Positions 7,553 through 14,092 of a DNA stretch of 15,447 nucleotides are shown here, piece by piece. This DNA comes from Armatimonadota bacterium (GTDB lineage Bacteria > Armatimonadota > Zipacnadia > Zipacnadales > UBA11051), in NCBI GenBank assembly GCA_030612305.1, contig JAUWOG010000007.1, positions 1 through 15,447 on the forward strand. The letters are read 5' to 3'. Numbering within the stretch: position 1 is the stretch's first letter; every line of letters begins with the position of its first letter. Made by a program: the position numbers and the translations under genes. Below the pieces are notes generated by a model. That model had not been told where the DNA came from. It did no database searches and saw only the letters and a list, made by a program, of their open reading frames with translations.

Positions 7553-8212
7553 TTATTTCCCCAGCTCTTCCTGCAGCTTCTCCCAGTCGGCGAGGAAGCC
7601 CTCGATGCCTTTGTCGGTCAGCGGGTGGCCGAACATCTGGTCCATGACCTTGAAGGGCACTGTGGCAATGTGGGCCCCCCAACAGGCGCTCTGCACGACA
7701 TGCTCAGGCCGGCGCACGCTGGCGACAATTACCTCCGTGGCATAGTCGTAGTTGGAGTAGATCTGGCAGAGCTGGTCCACAAGTTCCAACGCCTCAGTGG
7801 ACATGTCCTCGAGGCGACCCAGGAAGGGCGAGCAGTAGCTGGCCCCGGCTTTGGCCGCGATGAGGCCCTGTGCAGCCGTGAAGACGAGCGTCACATTGGT
7901 ATTGATACCCTCTTGTGATAGTACCTTGACGGCTTTCATCCCCTCCTTAATCATGGGGATCTTGACGACGACATTGTCGGCCCAGGTGGCGAGGTTGCGT
8001 GCCTCAGCGATCATCCCGTCCGCTTCGAGGCCGATCACCTCGGCGCTCACGGGGCGGTCGCCCATGACCTCACAGATCTCCTTGATACGCGTCTCGAAGT
8101 CCACGCCCTCGCGGGCCACTAGTGTCGGATTCGTGGTCACACCGTTGACCACACCCCAGCTATCCGCCTCTCGTATCTCATCAATGTTGGCTGTATCAAC
8201 GAAGAATTTCAC
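7553..8212 (-). CDS. Transaldolase, small FSA/TalC type
   Basis: A 219-aa protein of the short transaldolase / fructose-6-phosphate aldolase group. These enzymes use a Lys Schiff base to transfer a dihydroxyacetone unit or cleave fructose 6-phosphate. MKFFVDTANIDEI at the start, GVTTNPTL (24-31), Lys84 in VVVKIP as catalytic lysine, NVTLVF (106-111), and SPFLGR (128-133) are all family hallmarks. The GTG start at 8212 is set by GGCAGG 9 nt upstream; the open frame further back to 8266 adds sequence with no family match. Whether it is a true transaldolase or an FSA depends on active-site residues that I cannot settle here. It is the last gene of the minus-strand set, 57 nt after the phosphoesterase, and ends 4 nt from the convergent GH42-like gene with no room for a terminator between them. 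Confidence 0.93.
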   Translation of the reverse strand: MKFFVDTANIDEIREADSWGVVNGVTTNPTLVAREGVDFETRIKEICEVMGDRPVSAEVIGLEADGMIAEARNLATWADNVVVKIPMIKEGMKAVKVLSQEGINTNVTLVFTAAQGLIAAKAGASYCSPFLGRLEDMSTEALELVDQLCQIYSNYDYATEVIVASVRRPEHVVQSACWGAHIATVPFKVMDQMFGHPLTDKGIEGFLADWEKLQEELGK

Positions 8213-8269
8213 GTTTGGGAACCTGCCTTTCAGATGGTGAGAAGCCGCCGCAAATCGGCGTGCCATTCG

Positions 8270-9352
8270 CTATGGCAACGGGTCAGTCCACTTGCGGTCG
8301 TAGATGTGTATTTCACCGTTGTGTATGTGGAGGAAATCTGCCTGGTCGAACCGCCAACAGCCGTGATTGCAATACTCGACTGGCCGTCCGTTCTCGTCCC
8401 ACTGCATGTAGTCGGTCTTGTGGATATGGCCCAGCAGGATCGCGTCAATGCTAATGTCGAGTTCGTCGCCAAGCTGACGCAAGCGATGACGCGCGGCCCG
8501 CCGCCAGGGGATCGTGGCATAGTAGGCGGCGCCGACAGTGCTGAAGGCCTCGAACGCCTCCCTGGGGACCTCGGCCGGAACCAGCAACTGCTGCGGCTCA
8601 ACGCCCAACGCCTTGAGTTCGGCGATGGCTTCGGCCTGCTCGGCGAACTCATCATCGTCCCCGCGCACATCCTCGAAATCATCGAGCAGGTCGAGGGCCA
8701 TGAGGGCGAAGCCGAGACGCGTTTCGGGTTCCGTGAAATCGAGACCGTTCGGCTCCCACTGCAGGCTCCCAAAGAACACGCTGGCGAAGCCGTGGCAGGC
8801 AGGCAGCAGATCGAGCCCGGCGTCATTCGTCACCGGCGTGGCGAAACGCTGCATTGCCACAGACGGCTCGAGTGGCTCAACCTGGCAGAGCATCTCGATC
8901 TGGTGCTCGACATATCTCCACAGCCAGGTGTCCAGGAGATGACCGTGTTCGAGGACGAAACGTTTGTCGCCCGACTCCATGACCAGGAAGGGATAATTGA
9001 TGGTGAGCGGAACGACGGGTACGTTGAGTTTACAGCCGAGCATTCCGGAGTCGTGGTTGCCCACGATATGGCTGATGCCGATGCCGGAGTCGTATATGTC
9101 CGCGAGGGCCTGGAAGATATCGAGGAAGGCCGGCAACAATGGCTTGCCGCCCTTCTGCGGAATGTCGAGCAGATCCCCGTTGATGACGAGATGCTGAGTG
9201 CCGCTGTCTGCTCGCACCCATTGAAGAAAATCAAGGAAGGCCTGACGCTTCTCCTGGTGTCGCTCAGGTAGTTCTGTGGCCCATTCGTCCGCGTGTATGT
9301 CAGAGACCACGATGACGTCTCGTGCCTTGAGTGTTTCTCCTTGTGCCCCCAT
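8270..9352 (-). CDS. Calcineurin-like metallophosphoesterase, LpxH-like core with large insert
   Basis: A 360-aa protein (ATG at 9352) with all metallophosphoesterase motifs: SDIHAD (Asp18, His20), NGDLLD (Asp60), GNHD (99-101), EHGH (His136/His138) and LLGHIH (His309, His311). These bind two metal ions and catalyse phosphoester or pyrophosphate hydrolysis. The beginning resembles LpxH-type UDP-diacylglucosamine hydrolases, but those are about 240 aa; here some 150 residues separate the fourth and last motifs, including an acidic run near 223-238. The substrate is therefore unknown. A TTG at 9376, 5 nt after the nfu stop, could give 8 extra residues; neither start has an ideal SD. No signal peptide or membrane segment is seen. 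It is probably co-transcribed with nfu and the transaldolase. Confidence 0.85.
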   Translation of the reverse strand: MGAQGETLKARDVIVVSDIHADEWATELPERHQEKRQAFLDFLQWVRADSGTQHLVINGDLLDIPQKGGKPLLPAFLDIFQALADIYDSGIGISHIVGNHDSGMLGCKLNVPVVPLTINYPFLVMESGDKRFVLEHGHLLDTWLWRYVEHQIEMLCQVEPLEPSVAMQRFATPVTNDAGLDLLPACHGFASVFFGSLQWEPNGLDFTEPETRLGFALMALDLLDDFEDVRGDDDEFAEQAEAIAELKALGVEPQQLLVPAEVPREAFEAFSTVGAAYYATIPWRRAARHRLRQLGDELDISIDAILLGHIHKTDYMQWDENGRPVEYCNHGCWRFDQADFLHIHNGEIHIYDRKWTDPLP

Positions 9353-9381
9353 TGTGCTCGGTTTCCCCGCCTTCAAACCGG

Positions 9382-9612
9382 TCAGTCCACGGCCGCTACG
9401 CCGGCGACTTCAGGAACGCTGTCTCGCAAGATGCGTTCGATATGGTGCGAGACTGTCATCTGCGCCATGGGGCAGCCTTTGCAGTGGCCCAGCAGGCGGA
9501 CACTGACCTTCCCGTCATCCGTTACATCCACCAGTTCAACGTCGCCGCCATCAGCCTGCAACGCCGGACGTGCCTTTCCCAGAGCCTCTTCTACTCTCTC
9601 ATACAAAGTCAT
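9382..9612 (-). CDS. Nfu-type Fe-S cluster scaffold (NifU C-terminal domain)
   Basis: A stand-alone 76-aa NifU C-terminal domain. Such Nfu proteins assemble or carry a [4Fe-4S] cluster between paired CxxC motifs of a dimer and hand it to target enzymes. The LQADGGDVEL segment (18-27) and Cys44/Cys47 in CKGCPM are the diagnostic features, followed by a helix. There are no N-terminal NifU or A-type domains, so it is the minimal form. The ATG has AAGAGGT about 7 nt upstream. A sigma70-like promoter with an overlapping palindrome lies about 50-77 nt upstream of the start, so it can be transcribed apart from the sugar kinase. Next in order is the phosphoesterase. The link between the three genes is not obvious. 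Confidence 0.93.
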   Translation of the reverse strand: MTLYERVEEALGKARPALQADGGDVELVDVTDDGKVSVRLLGHCKGCPMAQMTVSHHIERILRDSVPEVAGVAAVD

Positions 9613-9650
9613 AATCAGTACCTCTTGTAGTTGTGTTCAGCGGAGCCGTC

Positions 9651-9668
9651 TGTACATGCCATTGTACA
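9651..9668. promoter_or_regulatory. Palindrome TGTACA-N6-TGTACA over the nfu -10 element
   Basis: Two copies of TGTACA (9651-9656 and 9663-9668), spaced by 6 nt, form an 18-bp dyad covering the -10 hexamer and the likely transcription start. The geometry is that of a repressor operator. The regulator is unknown; no transcription factor gene is in the window. Confidence 0.45.
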
Positions 9669-9689
9669 CCAACACAATCCCGTAGCCAA
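9661..9689 (-). promoter_or_regulatory. Sigma70-like promoter for nfu and downstream genes
   Basis: On the minus strand TTGGCT (9689-9684) and TACAAT (9666-9661) are separated by 17 nt, matching consensus at 4/6 and 5/6 positions. The predicted start near 9654 leaves a leader of about 40 nt. It is the only convincing promoter in the 141-nt gap between the sugar-kinase stop and nfu. Confidence 0.6.
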
Positions 9690-9753
9690 GAGCAGACGGA
9701 AACCGTGTATCAGGTCTGTGGTGTTGTCATGCCGGCCAGACACCCATAGCCGC

Positions 9754-10707
9754 TCAATAGCCGGCCCAGTAGTCCGGTTCGTAGCCCTTCAGGAACTCGA
9801 TTGTCCCAGCGTAGCTGCGTACTCCGGCTGTCGTGCCCAACCCGGTCGTGCAGAGAGCCCCGACTGCGTTGGCGAACTTGGCCGTGCGCTCCAGGTCCCA
9901 CCCGGCTAGATGAGCGCGGAGGAATCCGGCTACGTAGGCATCGCCGGCGCCGGTTCCGTCTATCGGCTCCACCTCATACGCTCCGACCTCAAAGGCTTCG
10001 TCGGCGTTGGCGACATAGGAACCATCCGGGCCCATCTTCAGCGCCACGGTCTCGATGCCCATGTCCAGTAGCGCCCTGGCGACCTCGGAAGGCTGGACAA
10101 GGCCGGTGAGGTGCTCCGCTTCAGCCAGTGACGGGAGGAAGATCTGCGTATAGGGCAGACACGGGCCGAGAGTATCCAGCCACGAGCCGGTGTCGTCCCA
10201 GGCCGTATCGAGGGAGGTGATCGCACCTTGTGCACGAGCGGCTTTCTGTACCTCAGCCATCGGCTCGCCGTCGAATCCGGGCATCAGAAATGCACCCGCG
10301 CAGTGGAAGACCTTCGCCCCCCGGGCCAACTTCATGTCAACGTCCTCGACCTTCACTTGCCCGTTGGCGCCGACATAGTGCAGGAAAGTCCGTTCACCCT
10401 CCGAATCGATCATCACCATCGTCGCCGATGTCGAGTTGTCAGGGTCCACGACGACGCCGCTGGAGTCCACACCGGCCTCGGCCAGAGCGTCGCGCACGAA
10501 ACGACCGAAGCCGTCATCGCCGACCTTACCAATCACCGCAGTCTCGACGCCCAGGCGCGCCAGTGAAAGACCCGTATTAGCGGCACAGCCGCCCAGCCCG
10601 ACGCCGATCTCGTCCACAAGGCTGAGGCGGCCTCGCTGAGGCCATTCGTCTATCGGTAGTCCGTACACGTCCGCCACGAGTATCCCAAGGCATGCCACTT
10701 CCGCCAA
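9754..10707 (-). CDS. PfkB-family carbohydrate kinase (ribokinase-like)
   Basis: A 317-aa PfkB-family kinase that phosphorylates a sugar or nucleoside with ATP; the substrate cannot be read from sequence. Seen: an N-terminal strand CLGILVADVYG, the GGCAANTG signature (39-46), and the DGTGAGDA signature (250-257) with catalytic base Asp256 and anion hole GAG. The start choice is unusual. GGGAGG (minus 10720-10715) ends 1 nt before an ATG at 10713, too close for use, but 7 nt before an in-frame TTG at 10707, which I prefer. With the ATG the protein gains two residues (MK). The gene is divergent from rpsO. I see no clear promoter for it in the spacer. A role with the transaldolase in sugar phosphate metabolism is only inference. 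Confidence 0.93.
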   Translation of the reverse strand: MAEVACLGILVADVYGLPIDEWPQRGRLSLVDEIGVGLGGCAANTGLSLARLGVETAVIGKVGDDGFGRFVRDALAEAGVDSSGVVVDPDNSTSATMVMIDSEGERTFLHYVGANGQVKVEDVDMKLARGAKVFHCAGAFLMPGFDGEPMAEVQKAARAQGAITSLDTAWDDTGSWLDTLGPCLPYTQIFLPSLAEAEHLTGLVQPSEVARALLDMGIETVALKMGPDGSYVANADEAFEVGAYEVEPIDGTGAGDAYVAGFLRAHLAGWDLERTAKFANAVGALCTTGLGTTAGVRSYAGTIEFLKGYEPDYWAGY

Positions 10708-10714
10708 TTTCATT

Positions 10715-10720
10715 CCTCCC
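10715..10720 (-). promoter_or_regulatory. Ribosome binding site deciding the sugar kinase start
   Basis: GGGAGG on the minus strand is 1 nt from the ATG at 10713 but 7 nt from the TTG at 10707. A short inverted repeat, CACCC/GGGTG at 10720-10736, abuts and overlaps its 5' end in the mRNA. Confidence 0.6.
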
Positions 10721-10843
10721 ACCCGCCGGCTGGGTGCTTCCCTCGTACAGTATTGTCCCGATAGTCCCTATTCGCCATCCATGTAGCTTGCACCTTCCGC
10801 GTGTGGATTCAACATGCCGAATTGCCCTGAGAGCTTCAATGCC

Positions 10844-10872
10844 TTTACACGGCGGGCCACTTGTGGTATAAT
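10844..10872 (+). promoter_or_regulatory. Strong extended -10 promoter for rpsO
   Basis: TTTACA (10844-10849) and TATAAT (10867-10872) are separated by exactly 17 nt, with TG at 10864-10865 giving an extended -10. The match is 5/6 plus 6/6. Transcription should start near 10879, leaving a leader of about 160 nt before rpsO. Inverted repeat TTGTG/CACAA (10861-10865, 10873-10877) brackets the -10. Confidence 0.85.
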
Positions 10873-10878
10873 CACAAT

Positions 10879-11040
10879 CAATGTCGCGCTTCCCCCGCTT
10901 GACGTGACGCATTTCCGGCGTTCGTTCGGCTGCGGGCTAAGGGCATGTCGCATGTGCCAGTGACTCTCTGTTCAATGCGCGACGGGCTCACGGGCAGCAT
11001 CACGATTGTCCGTGCGCCGAAAATGGAATGAGGCTCTACG
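10879..11040 (+). promoter_or_regulatory. Structured rpsO leader, candidate S15 autoregulatory element
   Basis: The 327-nt spacer between the sugar kinase and rpsO holds the rpsO promoter and this leader. The main helix pairs GCGC (10977-10980) plus ACGGGC (10982-10987) with GTCCGT (11008-11013) plus GCGC (11014-11017): 10 pairs with one bulged G (10981). Within it, pair G10985-C11010 adjoins wobble G10986-U11009, the G-U/G-C arrangement known as an S15 recognition feature in 16S rRNA helix 22. A smaller GGCA/TGCC hairpin precedes it. The helix ends 12 nt before the SD (GAGG, 11030-11033). Binding of S15 is inference. Confidence 0.5.
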
Positions 11041-11310
11041 ATGACGATGGACAAGAACGCGAAAGCAGCAATCATTACCAAGTACGGGCGAAGTGAAGGC
11101 GACACCGGCTCCCCCGAAGTACAGGTGGCACTCCTGACAGGGCGCATAGAGTATCTGACCGAGCACCTCCAGGAGCATCCGACAGACCATCACTCCCGGC
11201 GCGGGCTGCTGAAGATGGTAGGCCAGCGCCGCCGCTTGCTCAATTATCTCCACACCAAAGACGTCGAGCGCTATCGTGGTCTGATCGGCGACCTCGGTCT
11301 CAGACGCTGA
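11041..11310 (+). CDS. rpsO: 30S ribosomal protein S15
   Basis: An 89-aa primary 16S-binding protein of the 30S platform, exactly the usual length. The conserved GDTGSPEVQVALLTGRI (20-36), DHHSRRGLL (49-57) and QRRRLLNYL (62-70) segments are unmistakable. ATG at 11041 with GAGG 7 nt upstream; an in-frame ATG two codons later is less likely. The gene has its own strong promoter and structured leader, and is followed by pnp, the same rpsO-pnp order as in many bacteria. Confidence 0.98.
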   Translation: MTMDKNAKAAIITKYGRSEGDTGSPEVQVALLTGRIEYLTEHLQEHPTDHHSRRGLLKMVGQRRRLLNYLHTKDVERYRGLIGDLGLRR

Positions 11311-11349
11311 TGAGGCCGGCGCAACAGGCACGGAACTTGAAGCATACGA

Positions 11350-11380
11350 GACGGGCGTCGCAAGGACATCTTCGCGCGTC
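11350..11380 (+). other. Imperfect hairpin between rpsO and pnp
   Basis: GACG (11350-11353) pairs with CGTC (11377-11380), and CGCAAG (11359-11364) with CTT-C-GCG (11370-11376, one bulged C) around loop GACAT. A 5-nt asymmetric bulge separates the two stems. It is followed by GGTCTTGTTG, a poor T tract. It could be a weak terminator or an RNase III processing site before pnp. The 299-nt rpsO-pnp gap has no convincing promoter. Confidence 0.45.
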
Positions 11381-11575
11381 GGTCTTGTTGCAATAGACGT
11401 ACCCAATACACAAGTGGCAATTCGCCGAAGGGCAGGCTGTGGAAGACACAGGATGCTAGTGCGCATGGGCGCACGGCACGCATCCGGTGTCCGAGACAGG
11501 GGAACAGAACAAGCAGGGGACGATGCAGTGGGATAGCCCCTATTTGCTCTGCTTCCCTTTCTCCACGCGGCCCGG

Positions 11576-11599
11576 CCTCTCGGTTGATTGTCCGAGAGG
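11576..11599 (+). promoter_or_regulatory. Hairpin sequestering the pnp ribosome binding site
   Basis: CCTCTCGG (11576-11583) pairs perfectly with CCGAGAGG (11592-11599) across an 8-nt loop. The pnp SD, GAGAGGA (11594-11600), lies almost wholly in the 3' arm, 9 nt before the ATG. CCGAGA also occurs at 11491-11496 and could pair instead with 11578-11583, freeing the SD. Confidence 0.75.
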
Positions 11600-11609
11600 A
11601 AAGCTGAAA

Positions 11610-13925
11610 ATGGTACATGAAGTAGTCGTAGATTTTGCCGGCCGTCCGTTGAAGATCGAGAGCGGGCGAATGGCGCAGCAATCTGACGCCTCGGTCGTTG
11701 TCACCTACGGTGATACCGTAGTGCTGGCCACGGCCAACGTCACAGACAAACCCACCGACATGCCGTTCATGCCCCTGAGGGTTGACTTCGAAGAGAAGAT
11801 GTACTCAGTGGGCCGCATCCCCGGAGGTTTCTTCAAGCGCGAAGGCCGTCCCTCTGAAGACGCGATTCTCACCTGTCGGAAGACAGACCGCCCGATCCGG
11901 CCGCTGCTCGAGCCCGGCATGCGCAACGACATGCAGGTGATAATCCTCCCGCTGTCGGTTGACATTGACAGCTCGGTGGATGTCATCGCCATGATCGCCG
12001 GGTCGGCGGCGATGCACCTGTCGAGCATCCCCTTCGCGGGGCCGTTCGGCGTCGTTCGCGTCGCGCAATTCGAGGGGGAGATGGTGGTCAGTCCGACCTT
12101 CGAAATGCAGAAGGAAGCCACCCTCGACCTGCTCGTAGCGGCTACGCGGGAGGGCATCGTCCAACTCGAAATGGACGGCCAGATGGTTGACGATGAGGAC
12201 ATCAAGCGCGGCCTCGAAGTGGCCTATGACGCCTGCATGCCGATTGTCGCCGCCATAGAGGAACTGCGCGAGAAGGCCGGCAAGCCCAAGGGCGAGTTCG
12301 AGCTGTGGGAGCCGCGACCTGAGGCCACTGAGTTCGTCACCTCTGAACTCAACGACCGCATCATTGAGACCCTCGCAATCACCGACAGGCTGGAGCGCGA
12401 CACCGCGCTGGGACGGCTGCAGGAAGAAGCGGCCGCGGTCCTTGAGGAGCGGGGCTGTGAGAAAGCCGGGCAGGATGTTGAAGCCGTCTTCGAGACGATC
12501 GTGAAGGCGCGTCTGCAGGACCTGGCCTTCGATGAAGAGGCGCGCGTTGACGGCCGCAAGCTCGACGAGATTCGCCCCATCAGCGTGGAGGCGGGATTCT
12601 TGCCCCGCGTACACGGCTCCGGGCTCTTCCAGCGTGGCGAGACCCAGGTGCTGACTACGACCACGTTTGGTGCGTACAAGGACCAGAAGCTCGTGCGCAC
12701 TCTTGAGGAAGAGGAGTACTCGCGGTTCACGCACCACTACAACTTCCCGCCCTTCTCGACGGGCGAAGTCAAGGGCCTGCGTGGGGCAAGCCGGCGCGAC
12801 GTCGGGCACGGCGCTATCGGCGAGAAGGCCATCGAGCGGGTATTGCCTCCCGAGGAGGAATTCCCGTACACGATTCGCCTCGTCTCCGAGGTGCTGGCTG
12901 CCAATGCCTCGACATCAATGGCCGCCACCTGCGCCTGCAGTATCGCGCTGATGGACGCCGGTGTGCCGATAACGGGTGCCGTAGCCGGCGCCGGCATCGG
13001 TCTCATCCGGCGCGGTGATGACTACCGCCTGCTCACCGACATGCAGGGCGTCGAGGACTTCATGGGCTACATGGATTTCAAGATAGCAGGCACCGCCGAA
13101 GGTGTCACCTGCATGCAGATGGATACCAAGACCCACGGTCTGCCACTCGAGATACTCTTCGAGGCGCTCGAGAAGGGCAAACAGGGGCGTCTGCACATCC
13201 TCGCGGAGATGAATGCGGTCATCGCCGAACCGCGCGCTGAGCTGTCGGCGTACGCGCCGTGTATGCTTGGCCTGAGCATCAAGGAAGACAAGATCGGGCT
13301 CGTTATCGGGCCTGGCGGCAAGAATATCCGAGGCCTCCAGACCGATTACGATGTCCAGATTGACGTTGACGATGAGGGCGGCGTCCGCGTCTTCGGCGTT
13401 GACCGTGACAACGTGGAAAAGGTCGCCGGGATCATTGCCGACATGACACGGGAGATCGAGGCCGGCGAGATCTTCACCGGCAAGGTCGTCACCATCACTG
13501 ACTTCGGCGCGTTCATCGAACTGATACCGGGGCGCGACGGGCTGCTCCACATCTCTGACATCGCATGGGAGCATGTGGACAAGACCGAAGATGTCCTGAG
13601 TATGGGCGAAGAGGTCAAGGTGAAGGTAGTCAGCGTGGACGACGATGGCAAGATCCGCCTGAGCCGGAAGGAGTTGCTCGAGCGCGGTGAGGGCAGTTCA
13701 GATTCCTCACGGGGTTCGAGTTCCTCATCCCGCTCGAGTTCCAGCCGGCGCGGTGACAGAGGCGGCGGGTCCTCGAATCGCAGCAAGCGTGGCGGGAGTA
13801 GCAAGAACAGCAGCGGCGGCTCGGGGCGTGATTCAGGTAGCCGCGAACCACGCGCTGACAGGAGCGACACGACCGGCCCGTCGCGTGGCAAGGCGTATTT
13901 CCGCGACAAGCCGAACGACGAATAG
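11610..13925 (+). CDS. pnp: Polyribonucleotide nucleotidyltransferase (PNPase)
   Basis: PNPase degrades RNA 3' to 5' with phosphate and can add tails in reverse; it works as a ring trimer in mRNA decay. From the ATG at 11610 it is 771 aa. Domain order: first RNase PH fold (about 1-215), helical domain (235-310), second RNase PH fold (320-545), KH domain with GPGG loop (567-570), and S1 domain (620-688). Active-site residues are present: the STS cluster 434-436, Asp483, Asp489 and Lys491 in MDFK. A further 76-residue tail (696-771) is rich in Ser, Arg and Gly. The start is set by GAGAGGA at 11594-11600. The frame is open back to GTG 11487 and ATG 11523, but that sequence has no PNPase character. 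The SD lies inside a hairpin, which suggests post-transcriptional control. Confidence 0.98.
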   Translation: MVHEVVVDFAGRPLKIESGRMAQQSDASVVVTYGDTVVLATANVTDKPTDMPFMPLRVDFEEKMYSVGRIPGGFFKREGRPSEDAILTCRKTDRPIRPLLEPGMRNDMQVIILPLSVDIDSSVDVIAMIAGSAAMHLSSIPFAGPFGVVRVAQFEGEMVVSPTFEMQKEATLDLLVAATREGIVQLEMDGQMVDDEDIKRGLEVAYDACMPIVAAIEELREKAGKPKGEFELWEPRPEATEFVTSELNDRIIETLAITDRLERDTALGRLQEEAAAVLEERGCEKAGQDVEAVFETIVKARLQDLAFDEEARVDGRKLDEIRPISVEAGFLPRVHGSGLFQRGETQVLTTTTFGAYKDQKLVRTLEEEEYSRFTHHYNFPPFSTGEVKGLRGASRRDVGHGAIGEKAIERVLPPEEEFPYTIRLVSEVLAANASTSMAATCACSIALMDAGVPITGAVAGAGIGLIRRGDDYRLLTDMQGVEDFMGYMDFKIAGTAEGVTCMQMDTKTHGLPLEILFEALEKGKQGRLHILAEMNAVIAEPRAELSAYAPCMLGLSIKEDKIGLVIGPGGKNIRGLQTDYDVQIDVDDEGGVRVFGVDRDNVEKVAGIIADMTREIEAGEIFTGKVVTITDFGAFIELIPGRDGLLHISDIAWEHVDKTEDVLSMGEEVKVKVVSVDDDGKIRLSRKELLERGEGSSDSSRGSSSSSRSSSSRRGDRGGGSSNRSKRGGSSKNSSGGSGRDSGSREPRADRSDTTGPSRGKAYFRDKPNDE

Positions 13926-13966
13926 AAGCAACGCCGTCGGTAGTGGAGCGGCCCTGACGTGCGACA

Positions 13967-13995
13967 TTGACATGGCGGGGACAATCCCGTATAAT
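13967..13995 (+). promoter_or_regulatory. Perfect-consensus sigma70 promoter for rplU
   Basis: TTGACA (13967-13972), 17 nt, TATAAT (13990-13995): both hexamers and the spacing match the consensus exactly. The -35 begins 41 nt after the pnp stop. The predicted start is near 14002. The spacer holds a dyad, CGGG-N6-CCCG at 13976-13989. Confidence 0.9.
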
Positions 13996-14014
13996 ATCGG
14001 TGGTCTAGAGCACA

Positions 14015-14045
14015 GGGGGCCGGCCGTCTGGGTCGGCCACCTTTT
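14015..14045 (+). terminator. Leader hairpin plus U tract before rplU, possible attenuator
   Basis: GGCCG pairs with CGGCC (14034-14038) using either 14022-14026 (7-nt loop TCTGGGT) or 14018-14022, the latter extended by GG/CC beyond a mismatch. CCACC then runs straight into TTTT. It sits inside the rplU leader, about 50 nt before the ATG, so it would act as an attenuator, not an end-of-gene terminator. GGTGGTC at 13999-14005 can pair with GGCCACC (14035-14041) instead, though its first bases may precede the transcript start. Confidence 0.5.
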
Positions 14046-14092
14046 CCTTAGCGTTACGTATCAAGGCAGTCTGAGAAGGGTATTGCGGACGC

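Noticed and set aside
8234..9271. 345-codon + strand open frame opposite the metallophosphoesterase
   Set aside because: The minus strand encodes all metallophosphoesterase motifs; the + frame has no recognisable domain or SD and is a GC-bias shadow.
11385..11412. Possible pnp promoter TTGTTG-16-TACACA
   Set aside because: Only 3/6 matches in each hexamer and suboptimal spacing; not better than background.
11487..11609. N-terminal extension of PNPase from GTG 11487 or ATG 11523
   Set aside because: The added residues have no PNPase similarity that I recognise, and a good SD and family-typical start lie at 11610.
11805..12809. 334-codon minus-strand frame opposite pnp
   Set aside because: It lies wholly inside unmistakable PNPase coding sequence.
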